Source: Pohlia nutans (lineage: Eukaryota; Streptophyta; Bryopsida; Bryales; Mniaceae). Taken from it: 64,000 bases of DNA. Location of the stretch: positions 13,173,811 to 13,237,810 of the forward strand of contig CM040085.1 in the NCBI GenBank assembly GCA_022496805.1. The letters are read 5' to 3'. This document shows positions 20,701 to 29,800 of the stretch, piece by piece. A program made the translations under genes and the position numbers. The notes beneath the pieces were generated by a model. That model made no database searches, was not told where the DNA came from, and saw only the letters and a program-made list of their open reading frames with translations. Every line of letters starts with the position of its first letter. The first letter of the stretch is position 1.

Positions 20701-23085
20701 ACGCGCCTGGGGAGTGCTTCCCACGCACGTGCCTCGGGAGAGAACCCAGGCAAGCGCCTGGGGAGTGCTTCTCACACACGTGCCTCGGGAGAGCTCCCCA
20801 CGCACGCGCCTCGAGAGTGCTTCCCACGCACGTGCCTCGGGAGAGCTCCCCACGCACGCGCCTGGGGAGTACTTCCCACGCACGTGCCTGGGGAGAGCTC
20901 CCCACGCACGCGCCTGGGGAGTACTTCCCACGCACGTGCCTGGGGAGAGCTCCCCACGCACGTGCCTCGGGGGAGCTCCCCACGCACACGCTTGGGGAGT
21001 GCTTCCCACGCACGTGCCTCTGGAGAGCTCCCCACGCACGTGCTTGGGGAGTGCTTCCCACGCACGTGCGTCGGGAGAGCACCCCACGCACGCGCCTCGA
21101 AAGTGCTTCCCACGCACGTGCCTTGAGAGAGCTCCCCACGCACGCGTCTCGGGTGACCTCCCCACGCACGCGCTTCGGCAAAGCCCCCCACGCACGCGCT
21201 TCGGGAAAGCTCCCCAGGCACGCGCCTGGAGAGTGCTTCCCACGCACGTGCCTCGGGAGAGCTCCCCACGCACGCGCTTGGGGAGTGCTTCCCACGCACG
21301 TGCCTCGGGAGAGCTCCCCATGCACGCGCGTGGGGAGTGCTTCCCACGCACGTGCCTCGGGAGAGCTCCCCATGCACGCGCGTGGGGAGTGCTTCCCACG
21401 CACGTGCCTCGGGAGAGCTCCCCAAGCACGCGCCTGGGGAGTGCTTCCCACGCACGTGCCTCGGGACAGCTCCCCAAGCACGCGCCTGGGAAGGGCTTCC
21501 CTCGCACGTGCTTCGGGAGAGCTCCCCACGCACGCGCCTGGGGAGTGCATCCCACGCAGGCGTCTCGGGCGACCTCCCCACGCACGCACCTCGGCAGAGC
21601 TCCCCACGCACGTGCCTCGGGAGAGCTCCCCACGCACGCGCCTAGGGAGTGCTTACCACGCACGTGCCTCGGGACAGCTTCCCACGTACGTGCCTGGGGA
21701 GTGCTTCCCACGCACGTGCCTCGGGAGAGCTGCCCACGCACGCCCCTAGGGAGTGCTTTTCACGCACGTGCCTTGGGAGAGCTCCCCACGCACGCGTCTC
21801 GGGCGACCTCCCCACGCACACGCTTCGGCAGAGCTCCCCAGGCACGCGCCTCGGGAAAGCTCCCCACGCACGCGCCTGGGGAGTGCTTCCCACGCACGTG
21901 CCTCGGGAGAGCACCCCACGCAAGCGCCTGGGGAGTGCTTCCCACGCAGGTGCCTCGAGAGAGCTCCCCACGCACGCGTCTGGGGAGTGCTTCCCACGCA
22001 CGTGCCTCGGGAGAGCTCCCCACGCACGCGTCTCGGGCGACCTCCCCACGCACGCGCCTCGGTAGAGCTCCCCACGCACGCGCTCCGGGTTTGGGGAATG
22101 CTTCTCACGCACGTGCCTTGAGTGAGCTCCCCACGCACGCGTCTCGGGCGACCTCCCCACGCACGCACCTCGGCAGAGCTCCCCACGCACGTGCCTCGGG
22201 AGAGCTCCCCACGCACGCGCCTGGGGAGTGCTTCCCACGCACGTGCCTTGGGAGACCTCCCCATGCACGCGCCTGGGGAGTGCTTCCCTCGCACGTGCCT
22301 CGGGAGAGCTCCCCACGCACGCGCCTAGGGAGTGCTTACCACGCACGTGCCTCGGGACAGCTCCCCACGCACGCGCCTGGGGAGTGCTTCCCACGCACGT
22401 GGTTTGGGAGAGCTCCCCACGCACGCGCCTCGGGAGTGATTCCCACGCACGTGCCTCGGGAGAGCTCTCCACGCACGCGCCAGGGGAGTGCTTCCCACGC
22501 ACGTGCCTCGGGACAGCTCCCCACGCACGCGCCTGGGGAGTGCTTCCCATGCACGTGGTTTGGGAGAGCTCCCCACGCATGCGCCTCGGGAGTGATTCCC
22601 ACGCACGTGCCTCGGGAGAGCTCCCCACGCACGCGCCTGGGGAATGCTTCCCACGCACGTGCCTCGGGAGAGCTCCCCACGCACGCGCCTAGGGAGTGCT
22701 TCCCACACACGTGCCTTGGGAGAGCTCCCCACGCACGCGTCTCGGGCGACCTCCCCACGCACGCGCCTCGGCAGAGCTCCCCACGCACGCGATTCGGGAA
22801 AGCTCCCCACGCACGCGCCTGGGGAGTGCTCCCCACGCACGCGCCTCGGGAGACCTCTCCACGGAGGCGCCTGGGGAGAGCTCCCGACGAACGCGCCTCG
22901 GGAAGCTCGCCCCGCACGCACCTGGGGAGTGCTTCCCACGCATGTGCCTCGGGAGAGCTCCCCACGCACGCGCCTGGGGAATGCTCGCCACGCACGCGCC
23001 TCGGGAGACCTCTCCACGGAGGCTCCTGGGGAGAGCTCTCGACGCACGCGCTTGGGGAGTGCTCCCCACACAAGATGCTCAAGAC
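17746..23085. repeat. Palindrome-core minisatellite, array 5 (5.3 kb, 52-bp dimer, higher-order repeats)
   Basis: The repeat unit is 52 bp, made of two 26-bp halves. One half carries GGGGAGTGCTTCCC and the other GGGAGAGCTCCCC; the spacers are CACGCACGTGCCTC and CACGCACGCGCCT. Larger blocks are duplicated: the block starting at 18,634 recurs at 19,361 (727 bp on, close to 14 units) and at 20,348 (987 bp further, close to 19 units). Because units lack stops and 52 is not a multiple of 3, all six frames stay open for hundreds of codons. I do not regard any as a gene. It fills intron 1 of the minus-strand gene. Confidence 0.95.
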
Positions 23086-23152
23086 CCAGGGAAGCAGCCC
23101 AAGACCATATCAACTTATGAATTGCAAGACCGGGCAGGGTCGAGGAACTTAC

Positions 23153-23240
23153 CCCATGGCCGTGGATGAATATCTCGTTGTCGAGGACAACGACGGTAGA
23201 ATCCGGCAGCGCTTCGCAACGGCACCAAAAAGCGAATGAG
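23153..23240 (-). pseudogene. Exon 1 (5' UTR and start codon) of the ParB-like gene
   Basis: The minus strand has a TATA box (23,263-23,269), then a short leader, then ATG at 23,157-23,155 in the strong context GCCATGG, then a donor GTAAGT at 23,152-23,147. Only five coding bases (ATGGG) precede the 6.3-kb intron. They join exon 2 in phase, giving a protein that starts MGVDMSQIPDD. A second frame through this stretch is also open but lacks a start. The mRNA start is inferred from the TATA position. Confidence 0.6.
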
Positions 23241-23262
23241 GGAAAAGTGAGGTCGGCAGAAC

Positions 23263-23269
23263 TTATATA
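23263..23269 (-). promoter_or_regulatory. TATA box of the ParB-like gene
   Basis: TATATAA on the minus strand, about 110 bp upstream of the proposed ATG. It sits on the side of the divergent promoter that faces the ParB-like gene. Confidence 0.6.
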
Positions 23270-23371
23270 GTGCAGCGCCGCCGCTTCAGATTCATCGCAC
23301 GGTGCACACTGGCCGCCCTAGATCCGACGATCCTCAGCGCGCCACGTGTACTGCCTACTGTAGGGTCAATC

Positions 23372-23530
23372 TCGGCCGTGTATATCCGGGTCTCGGCCGT
23401 TTACGATGGCAAGGCAGCCGGGTACTCCAGGGTTTCGGCCGTGTAGTTGCGGATGTCGGCCGTGTAGGTGCGGATGTCGGCCGTGTAGGTGCGGATGTCG
23501 GCCGTGTATGCCAGGGTCTCGGCCGTGTCC
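23372..23530. repeat. Eight-register 21-bp phased repeat in the divergent promoter
   Basis: TCGGCCGTGTA starts at 23,372, 23,393, 23,435, 23,456, 23,477, 23,498 and 23,519. The register at 23,414 is degenerate. Spacing is exactly 21 bp, two helical turns, and each unit contains the palindrome CGGCCG. The array sits 100-270 bp upstream of the minus-strand TATA box and between the two divergent genes. This looks like a cluster of protein-binding sites (enhancer or iteron-like). Confidence 0.8.
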
Positions 23531-24049
23531 ATGGGAGAGGATATTCCAAGAAAAAAATCACGACACGTGGCGCCATCTACGCCGTTCTTAATCCCGATCG
23601 GATGGCTCCGGCAGCCCACCAATGGGAAGCGACCTTAGGACAGTATGAGTATGAAACCCTACAATAAATCCCCATTTGAATGCGGCCAAGAATTTTGAGA
23701 GCCCACTTTTAAGTTTCAAGCCGCCACTTCCGTGTACTTTCCCTCGTAATTGCTGCAGTGTCGACGTGGCGCATCCACCGCTTGACAAGTGTCATTTCTG
23801 ACGTCATCCGCTGACATGGCAGGTGGGTTTCTTGACACCTGCAGCTCTGTCTATTCATTTTTTATTCTCTTTTTACATTTAATTATTGTACGGTCCTATT
23901 TTTTCCATTTATTGTGTACGGAAATTTTGTTTCGACGGCAACATTCATCCCCGTCTGACACGCGGAAAGGAAATGTCCCTATCCGATTTGGTCTTATCTA
24001 TGGGGAGCTTTCCCTATATGGGAACCCTAAATTTCCCTACAGCAGACGG
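23531..24049. promoter_or_regulatory. Intergenic promoter region of the divergent gene pair
   Basis: About 520 bp without a credible gene. It contains TGACGTCA at 23,799-23,806, a perfect bZIP (CRE/TGA-type) palindrome, and an AT-rich stretch around 23,850-23,940. The start point of the plus-strand transcript cannot be placed. Confidence 0.4.
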
Positions 24050-24745
24050 GGCCCGTAGGGAGGTCTCCCCACGCGGATGGCCGGGACGACCGCTTCGCCT
24101 GCATGGTCGCCCCTGTCACGCTTCAGGGAGGCCTCCCGGAGTGCCAGGTGGGCAGCCGTCCCCTGACCGCCCTTCGTGGGGAGCGCTAAATGATGGGGAG
24201 GTCTCCCCACCCGGATGGCCGGGACGACCTCTTCGCCTGCATGGTCGCCCCTGTCACGCTTCAGGGAGGCCTCCCGGAGTGCCAGGTGGGCAGCCGTCCC
24301 CTATCCGCCCTCCGTGGAGAGCGCGAAATGATGAGGAGTTCTCCCCACCCGGATGGCCGGGACGACCTCTTGGCCTCCATGGTCGCCTTTGTCACGCGGC
24401 AGAGAGGCCTCCCGGAGTGCCAGGTGGGCAGCCGTCCCCTATCCGCCCTCCGTGGAAAGCGCGAAATGATGAGGAGTTCTCCCCACCCGGATGGCCGGGA
24501 CGACCTCTTCGCCTCCATGGTCGCCCCTGTCACGCTTCAGAGAGGCCTCCCGGAGTGCCAGGTGGGCAGCTGTCCTCTATCCGCCCTCCGTGGGGAGCAC
24601 TAAATGATGAGGAGTTCTCCCCACCCGGATGGCCGGGACGACCTCTTCGCCTCCATAGTTGAAGCCGTGACGCGCCAGGGAGGCCTCCCGGACTGCCAGG
24701 CGGGTAGCCATCGCCCGTCCGCCCTCTGTGGGGAGCGTTTGCGGT
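24050..24745. repeat. 138-bp tandem repeat, five copies
   Basis: GATGGCCGGGACGAC occurs at 24,076, 24,214, 24,352, 24,490 and 24,628, a constant 138-bp period. Each unit holds two palindrome-type cores (GGGGAGGTCTCCCC and GGGAGGCCTCCCGG). It lies between the promoter region and the first recognisable coding sequence of the plus-strand gene, so it may be leader or intron. Confidence 0.85.
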
Positions 24746-24885
24746 GCGTTATCCTCACAGAGAAATTATCCGTGCAGGAGTCTGTGAGGTGGAGGTAGAG
24801 TGAATCCCCCGGCCAGAGCTACCGTAACTGGGCAGTTGTTTCTGGGGGGTACTCTCTATCTTCCACTCGCTGTCTCTTTGGCTGG

Positions 24886-26340
24886 ATGATCGGAGGGATT
24901 CATTGTCATGCGGGGCCTGCGCGATGGATCCGACATGTGACGGCACTGATGGGAGTGATGGCGTGTTTGCATCTGGCAGAAGCAATGGCAAACTGCCCAG
25001 TGCACGAAGACATCCTCCTACAGATTGATGGGCGATTCGCTGCATCGGTGATTGTCGTGTCTAGTCCTTTCTGGCATGTTGGTGACGACGGCCAAGAATC
25101 CGAAATGTTTCTCGTTAGGATTTCCACCGTTGAGGCCGACTTTGGAGACACAGTATTGGCGGGGTTCAATGCCTGGAGGCTTGCTGACTGTATCGGCAAG
25201 CAAGTTCCTTGGCCGGATGTGGATATTGTACGTGCATCAACTAGCGCTGCGGACTCCAATGCAGCCTCCAATGACTTTTCGCGGTGCCTGAATGCCATCA
25301 TTGCCGCTGACGCAACGGATGGCACTGACTACCTCGTTGGAAATGACGACGGCGGGGACAGTGTGAATGATAGTGAATATGAGGACGATGGAGAGGCCTC
25401 CCCGTCCTCTGACAACGAGGAAGATCCAATGATGGACGACGGCCTTTGACGTTTCCCACCTCGAATTCTATGGCGGGGGAAAAAGTGTGTGCTCGAAGGT
25501 GAGGGTGGAGCCGTAGTAGCCACAGGCAGAATTCAAACGAGCATGCCCGAAGACACATTTTTGGACGCTCTATTGGGACACGACGAGGTTGGAGTTCTGG
25601 TGCTCCAAGAGACTGACGCCACCGCGGGAGAGTTGATGTCGCACCGTCGATGGCCCCTTACATCAGTGCATTTGGAAGGGAGCAAGGTGCTCGCCACCAT
25701 CGCCGCTTTCCACAGGGATGATCCGTTAGCGGACGCCGTGGCCAGGCTAAAGCGTGGCGTCCCAAAGGCGCCCTACACCTCCAAGACGCGGGTGCTGAGA
25801 GGCGATTGTGGACCGCCATCGAAACGTCTCAGACTGTCCGGAGAAGATGTTGCTAGACAAGTCAGCATGGAGGAGTGTTGCCCGTGGAGTTGCTGCCAAA
25901 TATTCCCGTGCTCCAAGACCATTCAGGTCCGTTCACAATTTTGGGAGAAGTCCTTCGCCAAGCGCCGAGAGTTTGGAGTGGATCTAGTCGGCCGATTCCG
26001 GGCCGTCGATGGGGCTACCTCCGCAGTAATAACAAGGGAAGGGGTGGACGTGTGCGAGACTCCTTGTTGGAAAATACTCGGCATAGGACACGGGACCTTC
26101 TACGATTACAAGCGGAGATATCGACATCGGATTCGTTCGGCCCGTCATGGCAATAGTGGGCAGCCTAAACATCGGCCGGCGACCATGCAGGCAGAGGGGA
26201 CGCTACTGTCCATTGTCAATGATACTTGCGACGTCATGCCCGCGACCAGGATGAAGGGAATCGGTGACGGGCAACAGGACGTCCAGAAGTACCTCCCGGT
26301 TGCCTTCACCTGGGAGGTCGTCCGCAAGAAGGTGAACGAT
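24886..26340 (+). pseudogene. DUF7869-like transposase gene, exon A
   Basis: One frame of about 485 codons runs from a possible start at 24,886 (or 24,949) to a donor GAT|GTAAGG at 26,341, phase 0. It is broken only by a TGA at 25,447-25,449, where the reading continues without a shift; a CGA-to-TGA change would explain it. The first part has an acidic, serine-rich tail (DSEYEDDGEASPSS), within which a copy of the palindrome core is even translated. The second part contains cysteines (ECCPWSCC) and a block VCETPCWKILGIGHGTFYDYKRRYRHR followed by HGN, typical of the region upstream of DUF7869 domains. I infer a DNA-binding region. The true 5' end is not established. Confidence 0.6.
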
Positions 26341-27067
26341 GTAAGGTCACGCTCCTCGCGCCTGTGCTTTTTTGCACTCAATGCCATATGTAAATTGACT
26401 TCAAACCGCCCTTTGGTTCCAAGATGTCGTCATCGGTGGAGAGGCCTCCCCACGGTCGGGATACTGAACTACTGACGGGGAGATCCCCGCGCTGTGGGAG
26501 TATCTTTCACGGGGATAGCAGGCGTCTCTCGACGCCCTTTTTTGGATACGGACGCCTGCTATCCCTGTGAAAGATACTCCCGAGCACCATGCGTGGGGAG
26601 CTCTCCCCACCACCGTGCGTCGGGAGGTCTCCCGAGCATCGTGTGTGGGGAGCTCGCCCCAGCAGCGTGCGTGGGGAGTTCTCCCCACCACCGTGCGTCG
26701 GGAGGTCTCCCGAGCATCGTGTGTGGGGAGCTCGCCCCAGCAGCGTGCGTGGGGAGTTCTCCCCACCACCGTGCGTCTGGAGGTCTCCCGAGCATCGTGT
26801 GTGGGGAGCTCGCCCCAGCAGCGTGCGTGGGGCGCTCTCCCGAGCATCGTGCCTGGGGAGCTCTATCGAGCATCGTGCGTGGGGAGCTCTCCCCTGCAGC
26901 GTGCATGGGGAGCTCTCTCGAGCATCGTGCGTAGGGAGGTCTCCCCAGTTGCAAGCGTGTAGGGAGGGCTCCCCAGTGGGAGTATCCTCGATGGGAATGA
27001 TGGGCGGCGTGTGTGGAGGGCTGCCCGGAGTCCGAGGATGTCTTTGTAACGGGTTTTGTTTTGGCAG
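26341..27067. repeat. Intron of the transposase-like gene with palindrome-core array 6
   Basis: Intron bounded by GTAAGG (26,341) and TTTTGGCAG (27,067). From about 26,580 to 26,975 it carries repeats with cores GGGGAGCTCTCCCC, GGGAGGTCTCCCGAG and GGGGAGCTCGCCCC, separated by ACCACCGTGCGT-type spacers. This is again the same palindrome class with its own spacer set. Confidence 0.75.
26496..26581. repeat. 31-bp inverted repeat (hairpin) in the intron
   Basis: GGGAGTATCTTTCACGGGGA at 26,496 and onward to 26,526 is inverted at 26,551-26,581 with one mismatch by eye, around a 24-base loop. RNA from either strand would form a long stem. It could be a small foldback transposon or a small-RNA precursor. 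Confidence 0.75.
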
Positions 27068-28193
27068 GTGAACTCCGCAGTTGGTATGGACGCTGTGTCG
27101 CAGTCTGCAATGAGCCAGATGAAAAAGAAGGTGTTCAAGAACGTCAACGTCAAGAAAGGTGGCTCTACGTTTTCGAAGTGCTCCGACTGCAACGAGCTAA
27201 AGGAGTTCGTGGCAGCAGCGGCAAAGGGTAGTGCAGAGGCGTTGTACCACCAGAGGTTGTACGACGCTCACGTTGCGCACCAGCAGTCATGTCGCCGGCT
27301 GTACTACAGCTGGAGGAGCAAGTCGGAGATGAGCCGGTCTGATGTGCTCTGCATAATTCACGACGGAATGGACAGCCGAAAGACCGCCCTGCCGCGTTTG
27401 CGGGTGATTACCAAGGGAACCGCAGACCTCGAGCAGCTACCGGTGACGCTGACTGGAATGGTAACGCATGGACATGGCGACGGGGCCTATGTCGACTTCT
27501 CGACGGATCTTTGGCCACGCGATTCGAACTTCACTATCTCTTCTCTTGCCCGTTGCCTCCGGAAGTTGGAGAGGCCGGCCATCCGGAATTCCAAGATCCT
27601 TTTTGACGAACAACCACTCAACCGGTTCTTTGAAAAGCTCATGAGGGGGAAGTCTCGATGTGTAGCAGCGATACCGGAAGCCACCGCCGACGATGAGCAC
27701 GTGGACCCCCTCCCAAAGAGGTTGTACCTACAATTGGACAATTCCGCTAAGGACAATAAGAACCAGTTTGTTTTTGCGTTTCTCTCGTTACTTACCTCAC
27801 GGAAAGTGTTTGTGGAGATACAAGTCGGGTTCTTGATGGTCGGCCACACGCACGAGGACATCGACGGATACTTCAGTTACATCTCCAACGTCCTGAGGAG
27901 GAGCAATACTTTCGTGCTCGCGGACCTCATGAAGCACTTCATGGAATCGCAGAAGCTGAGTTTCATGCCGCATGTGGTTTAGGAGGTGGCCGACTTCAAG
28001 TCATATATCAAGGGATATGTCCGGCCGTTGGAGGGGATCAAAGACAAGCACATTTTCCGCTTCTTTGTGGACAGCGATGGGTGGCCGGTATTCCAGTACA
28101 AGGAATCCGCGACGGACGGGGCCTGGTTGCCACGTGCAGGCCCTCACAGAATGTGGAAGGAGGACCCTTACGGTCGGCCGTTGCTTCCTACGG
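27068..28193 (+). pseudogene. DUF7869-like transposase gene, exon B (catalytic-like core)
   Basis: The acceptor GGCAG at 27,067 is phase 0 and the donor ACGG|GTACGC at 28,194 is phase 1; both fit the neighbouring exons. The frame is open except for TAG at 27,980-27,982, after which it continues unchanged. A cysteine pair CSDCNELKE and the Q-R-Y helix region are followed by IIHDGMDS (27,352 on), LYLQLDNSAKDNKNQ (about 27,725) and VGHTHEDIDGYFS (about 27,840). This is the conserved signature of DUF7869 proteins, and the spaced D, D, D/E residues look like an RNase H-fold DDE transposase centre. DUF7869 proteins are known from many non-vertebrate eukaryote genomes in repeated copies. Catalysis is inferred, and this copy cannot make a full product. 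Confidence 0.75.
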
Positions 28194-28239
28194 GTACGCT
28201 TCCGATCCTACATGCGTGCTAAGTTGTTGGCATAATGTT

Positions 28240-28512
28240 CAGGGCCCGCTGTTGGTGGGGAGAGCTCTCCACCCGTCGTCGAGGTTTCGTAGGGGCAGTC
28301 GTAGCGGGGAGGCCTCTCCACCCGTCGTCAAGGTACGGTAGGGCCAGTCGTAGTGGAGAGGCCTCTCCAGCCGTTGTCGAGGTATCGTAGGGGCAGTCGT
28401 ACTGGGGAGGCCTCTCCACCAGTCGTCGAAGTAATATAGGAGCAGTCCTAGTGGGGAGGCCTCTCCACCAGTCGTCGAGGTAATGTAGGAGCAGTCCTAG
28501 TGGGGAGGCCTC
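28240..28512. repeat. Palindrome-core minisatellite, array 7
   Basis: Cores of the type GGGGAGGCCTCTCCAC occur about every 55-60 bp with spacers derived from GTCGTCGAGGTATCGTAGG. It occupies the proposed intron between exons B and C of the transposase-like gene. Confidence 0.8.
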
Positions 28513-28525
28513 CTTGCATCTGCAG

Positions 28526-29451
28526 AGCTTCGTAGCCTGAGACCCGTCACGTCGGATGGAACTAATTGTGGCTTCCCCAAATCCCCGTGAGTCGCAGGTG
28601 ACTCCGCCCCGGTGAAGATGAAGCCCGTCTGGGGATGAGAGAGCGGTGTCAACCCGAGCACGAACTCTGAGGTGACCAAAGAGGACGCCGCGAGGTCACG
28701 CGAGAACAAACAGTTAATCCGAGCGGGGCTCCAGAAATTCGTGGACATCTGGAGGGGTGGCTGCCATCGCAGCGAGGCCTACAGGAGTTGGATGGAGGTT
28801 TACGTGCAATATTGGGTGGACATTATTACGGAACTCCGCTCGGACGATCCGCCGCAAGCCCCAAGGACATTGGTGTATGGGTTTTGGTCGACGACGGAGT
28901 GGACGACGGCCCACCCTCCTCCCCCGCCAGCTCTAGATGAAGTGCGGAAGCAGAGGGATCTTGCCAACGCAACTCCGGAGGACGAGCAGCCCGATCCTTG
29001 GTGCGGTCCAGTACGGCGGCGACCAAGGCCGGCGTTCAACCCATACCGCGACGCCCTCGTTGGGAATTTTGTCCTCATCAGGCCCAGCGACACCGCAATC
29101 TATCCAGTGTGGATGGACAGGGTGCTTGCACCGGCCGTGCGCGACGCCCGGTCCCCACACCATGGGAAGTGCCAGATCCAATTTTGGAGGCCTGCCAGAG
29201 GAAGCCGGGGGATGACAGACAAGGAGAGATATAGAGGTTGTTGGGATGTGAAGTGGGAGCGCAATGGCAGCGACGACGCCGTGCAATGGTTGGACTGCAC
29301 TTCCATCCTCTATGGAAGCTCGCCGAACATTAACTTCACCGAGACCTCGCTACGCAAGATTCCAAGGTTGAATGCGGACAACGCCAAGGCCGTTTTGGCC
29401 GACTCGCAAGCCGCCTCCGAGGCCGCGGGTGACATGCGTCATGTAGGGTAG
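28526..29451 (+). pseudogene. DUF7869-like transposase gene, exon C (C-terminal)
   Basis: The acceptor CATCTGCAG ends at 28,525; its phase (1) matches the exon B donor. The frame has two TGA codons near its start (28,588-28,590 and 28,636-28,638) and is then open for about 270 codons to TAG at 29,449-29,451. A block near 29,050 (GNFVLIRPSDTAIYPVWMDR) followed by a W-rich beta segment (CWDVKWER) resembles the small beta-barrel-like tail often seen after DUF7869 domains. An AATAAA signal follows 87 bp after the stop. All the stops are of the type produced by C-to-T change. Confidence 0.6.
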
Positions 29452-29537
29452 GTTGTTGAGAATGTCAGTCCTGGAATTCTGAGTAGAGCGTGGACACACC
29501 AGCGGAAGCGTGTCCTCATGTAATCGATTTGAATCGA

Positions 29538-29543
29538 AATAAA
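29538..29543 (+). terminator. Polyadenylation signal of the transposase-like gene
   Basis: AATAAA, 87 bp beyond the stop of exon C, in an AT-rich stretch. Confidence 0.5.
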
Positions 29544-29632
29544 ATGATCCTTCCCTAAATGGTGTGCATGTAATGCCCCGTGCATATGTTCAGGCTTTGC
29601 AGTGCCCCGTGGTACAGGATGACGTATGGCAG

Positions 29633-29800
29633 TGGGGAGGCCTCCCCATCACAGATTCACAGCCTAGGACTGCACACAGGGAACCCTGAAAATTGCATCG
29701 CTGGGGAGGCCTCCCCATCACAGATTCACAGCCCATGACTGCACACAGGGAACCCTGAAAATTGCATCGCTGGGGAGGTCTCCCTATGACTTGGGAGACG
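29633..29800. repeat. 69-bp tandem repeat with palindrome core (array 8)
   Basis: TGGGGAGGCCTCCCC starts at 29,633 and 29,702, and a third partial unit (TGGGGAGGTCTCCC) starts at 29,771. The period is 69 bp. These are the last clear cores before the sequence turns AT-rich at about 29,960, so this is probably close to the right end of the two-gene element. Confidence 0.85.

Noticed and set aside
17719..23239. Very long open frames (up to 963 codons plus, 379 minus) rich in R, T, H, P, S
   Set aside because: They translate a 52-bp tandem repeat in shifting registers on both strands; the repeat simply lacks stop codons. No start context, splice evidence or composition of a real protein.
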